Below are positions 24,463 to 33,013 of a DNA stretch of 64,000 nucleotides, piece by piece. Below the pieces are notes generated by a model. The model was not told the origin of the DNA, made no database searches, and saw nothing but the letters and a program-made list of their open reading frames with translations. Made by a program: the position numbers and the translations under genes. Within the stretch, counting starts at the first letter, position 1. Each line of letters opens with the position of its first letter. The DNA is from Promicromonospora iranensis (lineage in GTDB: Bacteria; Actinomycetota; Actinomycetes; Actinomycetales; Cellulomonadaceae), in the NCBI RefSeq assembly GCF_028994805.1, contig NZ_JAJQQP010000002.1, positions 1 through 64,000 on the forward strand, given 5' to 3'.

Positions 24463-27400
24463 CCATGATCGACACCCTGTTCGGGATGATCCCCGCCACC
24501 TCGACCGGGCAGCAGTGGGTGGCACGCGACCTCCAGCTGGTCAACTGGGGCGGGTACGACGGCCACCACCGGGTGCGCCTCGCCCCGACGGCGACCCTGC
24601 TCTCCGGCAGCTCGGGCTCGGGCAAGTCGACGCTGATGGACGCCTACATCGCACTCCTCATGCCGCACACCACGCCCTTCAACGGCGCCTCGAACGGCAG
24701 CGTCGTCGGCCGCCCGCGCGGCAAGGACCAGCGCAACATCCTGTCGTACGCGCGCGGCAAGATCGACGAGTCGCGGACCGACGACGGCACCCGCCACCGC
24801 GTGCTGCGCGGCGACGGGCGCGACACCTGGTCCGCGATAGCGATGACCTGGGCGGACCAGTCCGGCACCCGCTTCACCGCCGTCCGCGCCTGGTACATCC
24901 CCGCCGCCGCCCGCACGCTCGAGGAGGTCACCGCGCTGCGGGCCACCTGCGAGGGGGACTTCGACCTGCGCGACCTCGAAGCGGCGGCGGCGCAGCGGCT
25001 CGCACGGACCGCCGTCACCCACGCCGGGCTGGCCTCCTTCGACACCGACCGGGAGTTCACCGCCCGCCTGCACTCGACGCTCGGTATCGGCGCCTCGGGC
25101 GACGGCAACAAGGCCGTCGCGCTGCTCGGCCGCATCCAGGCCGGCCAGCAGATCACCACCGTCGACGCCCTGTACAAGGCGATGGTCCTGGAGGAGCCCG
25201 ACACCCTGGCCAAGGCTGACGAGGTCGTCGAGCACTTCGACGAGCTCGCCGGCACCCGCGAGCAGATGATCACCGCCCGCCAGCAGGTGGGCGCACTCTC
25301 GTCCATCCGCGAGCACCACGCGGCCATCGGCGGCGCGAGCGAGCGGCTCCGCGTCATCGACGAGATCGGCTCCTTCGCCGACGCCGCGTCACCCGCCGCG
25401 CTCTGGCGGCACGAGCGGCGCCTCGGCCTGCTGCGCGCCGTCGAGCACGACCTCCAGACCGGGCAGCGCGAGGCACTGGCGCGCGCGGAGGAGACCGGCG
25501 CCCGGATCACCGCGGCCAAGTCGGAGCTGGACGGGGTGCAGGAGACACTCCGCGCATCCGGCGGCGACCGCCTCGCCACCGCGCAGCGCGAGCTGAAGGG
25601 CGTCGACGCGCGGCTCACCGACGTCGTGCGCGCCCGCGGCAGGCTGGACCGCGCCCTGGGCGTGCTGGACACGTCCGTCTCCACGGAGGCCGAGTTCTCC
25701 GCGGTGTCCGCCCGCGCCAGGGCCGCCCTGGACGACGCCGGCGCGAAGAAGGCGGCACGCGACGCGTTCGGCGAGGCGATGTCGGCGCGCAACGCCGCCC
25801 GCACCCGCCTGACCGAGCTCGAGGCGGAGCGGACGGCCGCCGCCGAGCGGCGGGGCAACATCCCCGACCACCTCCACCGCGCCCGCGCCGCGCTGGCTGA
25901 CGCCGCCGGGCTCACCCCCGAGGACCTGCCCTTCGTCGGCGAGCTCCTGGAGGTCCGGACCGAGTTCGAGCCCTGGCGCGGCGCCTTCAACCTGGCGCTC
26001 GGCGGCTTCGCGACCAAGATGCTCATCGACACCGCCCGCATCCAGGCGTTCCGCAAGGCCATCGACAGCGTCCCGACGTCCACCCGGGTCCGGTTCGAGG
26101 GCGTGCCTACCGGGGTGCGCGACGACGTCCGGCTCGACTCCCGGACTCTCCCGGGCCGCCTCGACGTGCGGAGCGGACCCTTCGCGGGCTGGCTCAAGCA
26201 CGAGCTGGCGCAGCGCTTCGCCTACGTCTGCGTGGACACGCCCGGGCAGCTCGCCCAGCACAAGATGGCGCTCACCCGCTCCGGCCAGCAGTCCGAAGGC
26301 CACCGCGGTGCGCACGGCGGCAACCTGCGCGGGAACGTCCTCGGCTTCACCAACGGCCGGCTGCTGGCCGACCTCGACGAGCAGATCGGCCGGGCCCGAC
26401 AGCACCTCGCGGACGTCGAGCAGCGCGTGGCCGACGCCGACGCGCAGCTCAACCGGCACGACGACGAGCTCGACGCCTACCGGACGGTCATCGGGCTGAC
26501 CTGGGACCAGGTGGACGTCGTCGCGGTCGAGGCCGAGCAGGCGCGCTGGGCCAAGGCCATCGAGGAGGTCACCGCCGGCAACCCCGAGATCTCCCGCCTG
26601 CGCGAGCAGGCCGGCACGCTCGAGACGCTGATCGACGGCCTCAACCAGGAGCTCGGCAAGACCAACGCCCAGGCCGGGACGCTCACGGACCGCTGGGCAG
26701 AGGTCACCGACGAGGTCGACACCGCCCAGCAGGCCCTCGACGACGCCGAGGAGGCGGGCGTCGCCGTCGGGCCGGACCAGCACGCCTACCTCGACGGCCT
26801 GTTCCGCGCCGCCGACGCCGACACCACGGACGGCGGCGCGGCCGCGGCGCTCGCCGCCTTCGACGGTGCGCTGCGGCAGGCCACCGAACGGCTCAAGGCC
26901 GACCGGGAAGCCGCACAGGTCGCGCTCGGCACCGCGCGGGAGGCGTTGCGCAGGACGTTCGAGAACTTCAAGGAGCGCTGGCAGGACCCCAACCTGGGGA
27001 CCGACCCGGAGGCATCGTTCGGCGACTACGACCGGATCCTGACGGACCTGGAGACGAACGGCCTCCACGAGCTCGAGGCCGACTGGCGCAACAGCCTCCT
27101 GCGGCTGTCCGGGAACGACCTCGCCGACCTGCACAGTGCCCTGGCGGGCTCCGTCCGCGAGATCAAGGAGCGGATCGGCCCGGTCAACGAGATCCTGGCG
27201 GACCTACCGTTCGCCGACGACCGGCACCGGCTCCGCATCGACGCGCGGGACAACCAGTCCTCCGTCGTCGGGGCGTTCCGCAAGGAGCTGCGCACGCTGC
27301 GCGACTCTCTGTCGCAGGAAGCCACCGACGCGGAGCGCGAGCGCCGCTACCTGCGGATGGCCCGGGTGATCGACCGCATCCGCCGGACCGCACCGGACTT

Positions 27401-27824
27401 CGCCGACCTCGTGGACGTGCGCCGGCACGTGCGGCTCAGCGCCGAGAAGGTGGACCTCGACGGTAACCACGTGGCGCACTACGACGGCATCGGCGAGAAG
27501 TCGGGTGGTGAGTCCCAGGAGCTGGTCGCCTTCATCGTCGGCGCGGCCCTGCGGTACCAGCTGGGCGACGCCGGGGCCGAGCGGCCCCGCTACGCGCCGG
27601 TGTTCCTGGACGAGGCCCTCATCAAGGCCGACGCGAGGTTCACCGGCCGGGCCGTCGGCGCGTGGCGCGGCCTGGGCTTCCAGCTCGTCATCGGGGCGCC
27701 GAACGACAAGTACAGCGCCCTGGAGCCGCACGTCGACATGAAGTACATCGTGCTCAAGGACACCTCGGGCCGGTCCCGGACGAAGGCGGTGGCAGGCATC
27801 GAGATCCCGGCAGAGCCGGCCTGA
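24459..27824 (+). CDS. jetC: JetC-like SMC ATPase (MksB/MukB family)
   Basis: 1121 residues. Walker A GSSGSGKS at residues 50-57; long heptad-rich coiled coils (about 240-470 and 620-950) separated by a hinge-like globular region near 480-600 ([28 protein letters not shown]); C-terminal signature [13 protein letters not shown] near 1012 and Walker [14 protein letters not shown] near 1045. This is the SMC motor of Wadjet-type plasmid defence and of Mks condensins, which extrude DNA loops. The gene ends 15 bp from a convergent gene, leaving no room for jetD, the topoisomerase VI-like nuclease subunit normally encoded next. Confidence 0.92.
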   Translation: MTMIDTLFGMIPATSTGQQWVARDLQLVNWGGYDGHHRVRLAPTATLLSGSSGSGKSTLMDAYIALLMPHTTPFNGASNGSVVGRPRGKDQRNILSYARGKIDESRTDDGTRHRVLRGDGRDTWSAIAMTWADQSGTRFTAVRAWYIPAAARTLEEVTALRATCEGDFDLRDLEAAAAQRLARTAVTHAGLASFDTDREFTARLHSTLGIGASGDGNKAVALLGRIQAGQQITTVDALYKAMVLEEPDTLAKADEVVEHFDELAGTREQMITARQQVGALSSIREHHAAIGGASERLRVIDEIGSFADAASPAALWRHERRLGLLRAVEHDLQTGQREALARAEETGARITAAKSELDGVQETLRASGGDRLATAQRELKGVDARLTDVVRARGRLDRALGVLDTSVSTEAEFSAVSARARAALDDAGAKKAARDAFGEAMSARNAARTRLTELEAERTAAAERRGNIPDHLHRARAALADAAGLTPEDLPFVGELLEVRTEFEPWRGAFNLALGGFATKMLIDTARIQAFRKAIDSVPTSTRVRFEGVPTGVRDDVRLDSRTLPGRLDVRSGPFAGWLKHELAQRFAYVCVDTPGQLAQHKMALTRSGQQSEGHRGAHGGNLRGNVLGFTNGRLLADLDEQIGRARQHLADVEQRVADADAQLNRHDDELDAYRTVIGLTWDQVDVVAVEAEQARWAKAIEEVTAGNPEISRLREQAGTLETLIDGLNQELGKTNAQAGTLTDRWAEVTDEVDTAQQALDDAEEAGVAVGPDQHAYLDGLFRAADADTTDGGAAAALAAFDGALRQATERLKADREAAQVALGTAREALRRTFENFKERWQDPNLGTDPEASFGDYDRILTDLETNGLHELEADWRNSLLRLSGNDLADLHSALAGSVREIKERIGPVNEILADLPFADDRHRLRIDARDNQSSVVGAFRKELRTLRDSLSQEATDAERERRYLRMARVIDRIRRTAPDFADLVDVRRHVRLSAEKVDLDGNHVAHYDGIGEKSGGESQELVAFIVGAALRYQLGDAGAERPRYAPVFLDEALIKADARFTGRAVGAWRGLGFQLVIGAPNDKYSALEPHVDMKYIVLKDTSGRSRTKAVAGIEIPAEPA

Positions 27825-27839
27825 CGACGGGCCGGCGCG

Positions 27840-28484
27840 TCACCCCGCGCTGTCCTCCAGCATCGGCGGGCAGGTGCTGCCGGGCTCGGTCAGGAGCTCG
27901 AAGTGCCAGATCTCGTTCGCGTACACCTGGCACAGCCCGTAGTCGGCGCCGTGCTGGATCAGCCAGTAGTCGGCCTCGGTCGGCCCGATGTCGACGGCGT
28001 TGCCGCCGATGTGCCGGGAGGTCTCGGGCGAGGCGACGACGCGGCGGGCGGCCTCCAGGCTGCCGTGCTTCCGGACGGCCGCGTCGAGCAGCTGCTGCTG
28101 GTAGGCGGCGCTGCGCCAGCCGCTGGTGATCCAGAAGTCGATGTCGTCGGCCGCCGCGTCGGTGACGGCCTGGCGGACGGCGTCGGCGAGCGCCGGGTCG
28201 AGGCCCGTGATCGCGGGGAGGTCGTCGTCGAGCGTCGCCACACCGTCGGGTATCTCGCCGCCTTCCACGCCGGTCGCGCCGGACGCCGCCGGGCCGCGGT
28301 CCAGCGCGTCGTCGACGGCCCGGACGACCGGCGAGTCGGCGCGGTCGAGCAGGGGGTAGATGCCGAAGACGGCGGCGAGGACGGTCACGCCGACGACGGC
28401 GGCCGCCATCGGGCGCCGGTCCGTCCGGGGTGCGCGCTGGGTGCTGACGTGGGCCGGGGGCTGGGTGAGCTGCTGTCGAACCAT
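27840..28484 (-). CDS. Membrane-anchored D-Ala-D-Ala carboxypeptidase (VanY/M15-like)
   Basis: 214 residues. A single N-terminal membrane segment (about residues 28-46) anchors an extracellular peptidase. The M15 zinc motif is clear: SRHIGGNAVDIGP (S-x-H-x-x-G-x-A-x-D) and ANEIWHFELL (E-x-x-H). TSGWRSAAYQQQLLDAAV is the conserved substrate-side region. The enzyme removes the terminal D-Ala of peptidoglycan stem peptides. ATG at 28484 or GTG two codons earlier could be used. Downstream of a VanS/VanR-like pair; the 91-bp gap carries a motif also found upstream of the response regulator. Confidence 0.85.
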   Translation of the reverse strand: MVRQQLTQPPAHVSTQRAPRTDRRPMAAAVVGVTVLAAVFGIYPLLDRADSPVVRAVDDALDRGPAASGATGVEGGEIPDGVATLDDDLPAITGLDPALADAVRQAVTDAAADDIDFWITSGWRSAAYQQQLLDAAVRKHGSLEAARRVVASPETSRHIGGNAVDIGPTEADYWLIQHGADYGLCQVYANEIWHFELLTEPGSTCPPMLEDSAG

Positions 28485-28541
28485 GCCCACAGCCCACCGG
28501 GGGCGGCGTTGTCACGGTGTCTGCGTTTTTTGATACGGCCG

Positions 28542-28552
28542 CGATATGCCGG
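28542..28552. promoter_or_regulatory. CGATATGCCGG motif upstream of the vanY-like gene
   Basis: CGATATGCCGG here (58 bp before the start at 28484) recurs at 30487-30497 upstream of the response-regulator gene in the same orientation. Flanking bases are also similar (TCTGC about 26 to 28 bp before the end of each copy). A shared box upstream of a regulator and its likely target suggests the response regulator's binding site. Confidence 0.45.
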
Positions 28553-28581
28553 CGTGCGCGTTCGTCGGTGGCGCGCGTTCG

Positions 28582-29691
28582 TCAGGCGTGCGCCGTCGGC
28601 AGCAGCACCGTGACGCGGAGTCCGCCGTCGGGCCGCGGGGTGAGGGTGAGCGTGCCGTCGTGGGCGGTGACGATGCTCCTGACGATCGCCAGGCCGAGGC
28701 CGACACCCGCGTGGTCGCCATGCACCCGTCCGGTCCCGCGCTGGAACGGCTCGGTGAGGGTCGAGACGAGGCGCGGGGTGAGCATCTCGCCGGTGTTCTC
28801 GACGGTGAGCGCCACGGTCCCGGGGCGGACGCCGGTCGTGACCCACACGCTGCCGTGCTCGGGGCGGTTGTGGACTATCGCGTTGTGGACGAGGTTGGTC
28901 GTCATCTGCAGCAGGAGCGCGTACGAACCGGTGGCGGGGGCGACGTCGCCGGAGGTCTCGATGGTGAGGCCCCGTTTCTCGGCCAGCGGGAGGAGCGTCT
29001 CGGAGGCCTCTTCCGCGATCAGGGACAGGTCGACGTGCTCCGTGGTGAAGGATCGCCGGTCGGCGCGGCTGAGCACGAGCAGCGCCTCGGTGAGGTCGAT
29101 CGCCCGGGTGTTGACGTACCGGAGGCGCTCGACCAGCTCGCCGGTGTCGCGCGCCGGGTCGTCGCGTGCGACCTCGAGCAGGGTCTGGGTGATCGCCAGC
29201 GGGGTGCGCAGCTCGTGGGAGGCGTTGGCGGCGAATCTCTGCTGCTCGGCGATGTGGGCCTCGAGCTGTGCCAGCATGCCGTCGAACGTGTCGGCCAGCT
29301 CGCGGAACTCGTCCTGGCGGCCCTCCAGCTGGATCCGGTGGGACAGTGATCCGTCCGTGGCCAGGCGCGCGGCACGGGTGATGCGCCGCAGCGGGCTGAG
29401 CATACGTCCGGCGAGGATCCACCCGCCGAGCAGCCCGAACACCAGCAGGAACGCCAGTGCGGCCATCGCCCGCGGGAAGAAGGCGCGCGTCAGGTCCTCC
29501 TGGTCGGGGATGAACACCGAACCGAGGCGGTCACCGGGCACCGGCCCGCCGGGGGTGTAGATGTCCTCGGGCACGTACCGCAGCAGGAACACCCACACCA
29601 CCGCGAGCAGCAGGACGCTGGCGATCATGAGGAACCCGGCGTAGCTGAGGGTGAGCTTGAGCCGGACGCTCATCCCGGGCGGCCTATCCAC
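28582..29691 (-). CDS. Sensor histidine kinase (VanS-like, HAMP-HisKA)
   Basis: 369 residues from GTG at 29691 (GAGGG 8 nt upstream), or 363 from ATG at 29673. Two membrane segments flank a short extracellular loop of about 40 residues. A HAMP linker (GRMLSPLRRITRAARLATDG) precedes the phosphoacceptor helix NASHELRTPLAITQTLLEVA. ATPase motifs: TTNLVHNAIVHN (N box), TVENTG (G1) and AGVGLGLAIVRSIVTAH (G2). The gene overlaps the response-regulator stop by a few bases. With the VanY-like peptidase downstream it resembles a VanRS set sensing cell-wall damage. Confidence 0.88.
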   Translation of the reverse strand: MDRPPGMSVRLKLTLSYAGFLMIASVLLLAVVWVFLLRYVPEDIYTPGGPVPGDRLGSVFIPDQEDLTRAFFPRAMAALAFLLVFGLLGGWILAGRMLSPLRRITRAARLATDGSLSHRIQLEGRQDEFRELADTFDGMLAQLEAHIAEQQRFAANASHELRTPLAITQTLLEVARDDPARDTGELVERLRYVNTRAIDLTEALLVLSRADRRSFTTEHVDLSLIAEEASETLLPLAEKRGLTIETSGDVAPATGSYALLLQMTTNLVHNAIVHNRPEHGSVWVTTGVRPGTVALTVENTGEMLTPRLVSTLTEPFQRGTGRVHGDHAGVGLGLAIVRSIVTAHDGTLTLTPRPDGGLRVTVLLPTAHA

Positions 29692-30367
29692 GGTCGGCGC
29701 CCTCCTGCCCGGTGTCGATGCGGTAGCCGACGCCGGGCACGGTGGCGATGATCCAGGGTTCGCCGAGCCGTTTGCGCAGTGCCGAGACCGTGATCCGCAC
29801 GGCGTTGGTGAACGGGTCGGCGTTCTCGTCCCAGGCCCGCTCGAGCAGCTCCTCGGCGCTGACGACGCCACCCCCGGCGGCGACGAGGACCTCGAGCACG
29901 GCGAACTGCTTCCTGGTCAGCGCGACGTAGCGACCGTCCCGGTAGACCTCGCGGCGGAAGGGGTCGAGCCGGACGCCCGCGATCTCGCTGACCGGGGGCC
30001 GGGCCACCACGCGCCTGCGGTCGAGCGCCCGCAGGCGCAGGACGAGCTCGCGGAGCTCGAACGGCTTGGTGAGGTAGTCGTCGGCGCCGAGCTCGAACCC
30101 GGAGGCCTTGTCGTCGATCCGGTCGGCGGCGGTCAGCATGAGGATCGGGATGCCGCTCCCGGAGGCGACGATGCGCCGGGCGACCTCGTCGCCGGACGGG
30201 CCGGGGATGTCGCGGTCGAGGACCGCGAGGTCGTAGGAGTTGATGCTGAGCAGCTCCAGGGCGGAGTCGCCGTCGCCGGCGATGTCGGCGGCGATGGCCT
30301 CCAGCCGCAGGCCGTCACGGACCGCTTCGGCCAGGTAGGGCTCGTCCTCCACGATCAGCACGCGCAT
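29684..30367 (-). CDS. OmpR-family response regulator (VanR/CutR-like)
   Basis: 227 residues. Receiver: acidic residues in LIVEDEPYLAEAV, phosphoacceptor Asp in DLAVLDRDIPGPSGDE, Thr in ILMLTAADRIDD, Lys in DDYLTKPFELREL. C-terminal winged helix: ALTRKQFAVLEVLVAAGGGV, LERAWDENADPFTNAVRITV, and the wing VPGVGYRIDTG. The usual LP in the DRDLPGxxGD region is IPGPSGD. TAGGCT ends 6 nt before the ATG, implying a leaderless transcript. Operon order is regulator, kinase, VanY-like peptidase. Confidence 0.92.
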   Translation of the reverse strand: MRVLIVEDEPYLAEAVRDGLRLEAIAADIAGDGDSALELLSINSYDLAVLDRDIPGPSGDEVARRIVASGSGIPILMLTAADRIDDKASGFELGADDYLTKPFELRELVLRLRALDRRRVVARPPVSEIAGVRLDPFRREVYRDGRYVALTRKQFAVLEVLVAAGGGVVSAEELLERAWDENADPFTNAVRITVSALRKRLGEPWIIATVPGVGYRIDTGQEGADRG

Positions 30368-30486
30368 ACCGGCAGCCTAGGTCGTGAGCGCGGGTCCGGC
30401 GGCGGGACCTGCGGCGGGACACGGCTCATGTGCCCAGTGCAGACCATGAGCTGTTGCGGTGGCGTATCTGCTTCTTGAGACACGGA

Positions 30487-30497
30487 CGATATGCCGG
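30487..30497. promoter_or_regulatory. CGATATGCCGG motif upstream of the vanR-like gene
   Basis: Second copy of the motif at 28542-28552, here 120 bp before the response-regulator start and just past the end of the ABC exporter gene. Same orientation relative to the downstream gene. Candidate autoregulatory site. Confidence 0.4.
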
Positions 30498-30543
30498 ATG
30501 TGGTGGGCTGCCGTGGGGTCTGGTGCGCGGCCGGCGTGCCGGG

Positions 30544-32313
30544 TCAGCTCGCCTGGGAGGCGTGCAGGCGCGCGTAGCGGCCGCCGCGTGCGAGCAGGGC
30601 GTCGTGCGTACCCTGCTCGACGATCCGGCCGTGCTCCAGCACGACGATGCGGTCGGCCTGCCGGATCGTCGACAGCCGGTGCGCGACCACCAGGGTCGTC
30701 CGCCCGCGCATCAGACGGCCGAGCGCCTCCTTCACAAGGGTCTCCGACTCGGTGTCCAGGGCGCTGGTCGCCTCGTCGAGCAGCAGGATGCGCGGGTCAC
30801 GCACCAGGGCGCGGGCGATCGCGATGCGCTGCCGCTGACCGCCGGACAGCCGTGCTCCGCGCTCGCCGACGACGGTGTGCCACCCCTGGGGCTGCGCGTC
30901 CACGAAGTCGAGCGCGTTGGCGTCCCGCAGGGCGGCGCGGACGACGTCGTCGGGCGCGTCCGGCAGGCCGTAGGTGACGTTGTCACGGATGGTGCCCTCG
31001 AACAGCACGGACTCCTGCGGCACCACCGAGACGTGGCGGCGCACGGTGCGCAGGTCCAGCTCCTGCGCGTCGGTGCCGTCGACGAGCACCCGGCCCGACG
31101 TCGGGCGGACGAAGCCGAGCACCAGGTTGAGCAGCGTCGACTTGCCGGACCCGGACGAGCCGACGAACGCGACGGTCTCGCCCGCCGGGATCGTCAGGGT
31201 GACGTCGTGCAGGGCGTCGTCGTCCGAGCCGGGGTAGCGGTGCGACACGTGGTCCAGCGCCAGCTCGCCCGCCACGGCGTCGACGGTGCGGCGGCCCGCG
31301 TTCTCCTCCAGGTCCGGTTCCTCGAGGACCTCGGCGATCGAGCGGACGGACTCCATGCCACGCGCCGTCACCGGGATCAGCATGAGCAGCTGCGTGAGGC
31401 CCTGGGTGAGCAGCGTGAAATAGCTCGACAGCAGCACCACCTCGCCCGGCGTGACGGGCAGGAAGCCCGTGAGCGAGAAGATCGCGGCGAGCGCCAGGCA
31501 GGTGACGCCGAGCAGCTGCATGGTCACCCAGGACAGCGACGCGACACGCCCGTTGAGCATGTCGAGGTGCAGACCGGCGCGGCGGACGCCGTCGGCCCCC
31601 GCGGCGAGGCGGGTCACCGCCGTCTGCTCCAGGCCGTGCGCGCGCGTGATCGGGATGAGCGAGGCCATCTCGCCCACGCGGGAGGCGAAGCCCTCGACCT
31701 CGCGGCGGAAGTGCTCGTTGCGGTCGCGGGACCGGCGGGCCGTCGACCAGCGCATGCCGAGCGCGAGCGGCACGGCCAGGAGGTACACGGGCAGGAACTG
31801 GGGGACCTTGACGGCCGTCATCGTGAGGGCTCCGCCCAGCACCATGAGCGACGAGAGGAGCGGGTGCGTGACCTGCTGGAGCATGACCTCGATGTTCTCG
31901 ACGTCGCGCACCACCTTGGTCTGCACCACCGACGAGCTGGCCCGGGAGTGGTACCCGATGGAGAGGCTCTGCAGACGGGCGGCGAGCGCGTTGCGCAGGT
32001 CGGCGCCGGTGTCGCGCACGACCGTCATGAAGTTGCGCGTGTAGACGAGGTGGTTCGGGAAGTTCTGCAGCAGCAGGGCTGCGGCGATCGCGAACCAGAC
32101 GAGCACGTCGCGCACCGGTCCGCCCGTCGCCACGATGTCGATGACGGACGCCGTCACGACCGGCAGGAACCACATCGGGATCTCTTTGAGCGTGAACGCC
32201 CCGATCGCGACCGACATGCGCCCGGGGCGCCGGGCGAGCAGGCGCAGGACCGACCGGGCGGGCCGGGAGCTGTCGATCCGGACGTGGGAGGTAAGCGCTT
32301 TCTCAGCAGCCAT
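30544..32313 (-). CDS. ABC exporter, fused membrane and ATPase domains
   Basis: 589 residues. Six membrane helices in the first 320 residues, with the type IV exporter coupling regions (VQTKVVRDVENIEVM, ITRAHGLEQTAVTRL). ATPase: Walker [11 protein letters not shown]-loop VVPQESVLFEGTIRDNVTYG, signature LSGGQRQRIAIARAL, Walker B ILLLDEATSALDTE, H-loop VVAHRLSTI. Half-transporter that would work as a homodimer, likely exporting a lipid, peptide or drug. The start is ATG at 32313, with TAGCAT 7 nt upstream (leaderless type). Not obviously linked to its neighbours. Confidence 0.9.
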   Translation of the reverse strand: MAAEKALTSHVRIDSSRPARSVLRLLARRPGRMSVAIGAFTLKEIPMWFLPVVTASVIDIVATGGPVRDVLVWFAIAAALLLQNFPNHLVYTRNFMTVVRDTGADLRNALAARLQSLSIGYHSRASSSVVQTKVVRDVENIEVMLQQVTHPLLSSLMVLGGALTMTAVKVPQFLPVYLLAVPLALGMRWSTARRSRDRNEHFRREVEGFASRVGEMASLIPITRAHGLEQTAVTRLAAGADGVRRAGLHLDMLNGRVASLSWVTMQLLGVTCLALAAIFSLTGFLPVTPGEVVLLSSYFTLLTQGLTQLLMLIPVTARGMESVRSIAEVLEEPDLEENAGRRTVDAVAGELALDHVSHRYPGSDDDALHDVTLTIPAGETVAFVGSSGSGKSTLLNLVLGFVRPTSGRVLVDGTDAQELDLRTVRRHVSVVPQESVLFEGTIRDNVTYGLPDAPDDVVRAALRDANALDFVDAQPQGWHTVVGERGARLSGGQRQRIAIARALVRDPRILLLDEATSALDTESETLVKEALGRLMRGRTTLVVAHRLSTIRQADRIVVLEHGRIVEQGTHDALLARGGRYARLHASQAS

Positions 32314-32446
32314 GCCGCACATGCTATGCCGGTACCGGCCGGAGTGGAGGACGGGGCGAGGCCACTCTGTGCCAGGATGCGAGGGTGGAGACGGCCGATG
32401 TCACGCTCGACACGGTGACCCGGCAGCCGGAGGGAGACCGCGCGCC

Positions 32447-32938
32447 ATGAGGTACACCAGCTCGATAGAGATCGCCCTGCCGCGGGAGAGAGTGGCGCAG
32501 CTGCTGGCCGACCCGGCCCACGTGCAGAAGTGGGTCCGGGGCGTGGTGCTGCACGAGCCGCTCAGCGGGATGCACGGGCAGGTCGGTACCAGGTCGCGGG
32601 TCGTCATGGAGTCGGGGAAGCGGCAGATCGAGTGCATCGAGACGATCACGAGGCGGGAGCCGGCAGACTTGCGCGAGATCCCCCGCGAGGTCGTCGTCCA
32701 CTTCGACCGGGAGATCGTCGGCGAGGGCATGTGGAACGCCGTCCGTGATCGGCTGACCGAGGCCACGCCGACGACGACGCTCTGGGAGAGCGAGAGCGAG
32801 TTCCGGTTCAGCAGCCCGCTGATGCGGCTGATGGGGCGTCTCCTGCCCGGCGTATTCCGCAAGCAGTCGCAACAGCACATGCAGGACTTCAAGGCGTTCG
32901 CCGAGCAGGGGAGGGACGTCCGCGAGCTCGGGAGCTGA
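32447..32938 (+). CDS. SRPBCC/polyketide-cyclase-like protein
   Basis: 163 residues. Opens with the START-like pattern MRYTSSIEIALPRERVAQLL and ADPAHVQKWVRGVVLHEPL, with the long C-terminal helix FRKQSQQHMQDFKAFAEQGR, i.e. a helix-grip fold that holds a hydrophobic ligand. No catalytic residue identifies a reaction. A GGAGGGAGA site lies upstream of the ATG at 32447. Convergent with the sugar dehydrogenase gene, with a hairpin terminator between them. Divergent from the ABC exporter across a 133-bp gap that holds a 12-bp palindrome, GCCGGTACCGGC. Confidence 0.82.
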   Translation: MRYTSSIEIALPRERVAQLLADPAHVQKWVRGVVLHEPLSGMHGQVGTRSRVVMESGKRQIECIETITRREPADLREIPREVVVHFDREIVGEGMWNAVRDRLTEATPTTTLWESESEFRFSSPLMRLMGRLLPGVFRKQSQQHMQDFKAFAEQGRDVRELGS

Positions 32939-32970
32939 CCTGCCCGCCGTTCAGGCCGGCCACCACCGCA

Positions 32971-33005
32971 GGTCGAGCTCCCGCCGGGCCGGCGGGAGCT
33001 CGACC
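32971..33005. terminator. Bidirectional hairpin terminator
   Basis: GGTCGAGCTCCCGCC and its perfect complement form a 15-bp stem with a GGGCC loop, placed between two convergent genes (ends at 32938 and 33014). Confidence 0.78.
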
Positions 33006-33013
33006 AGCGAGCG

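Noticed and set aside
21375..25319. A 1314-codon minus-strand open frame
   Set aside because: It lies opposite DUF4037, jetA, jetB and jetC, which have clear families and coupled starts. Its composition is typical of antisense frames in very GC-rich DNA.
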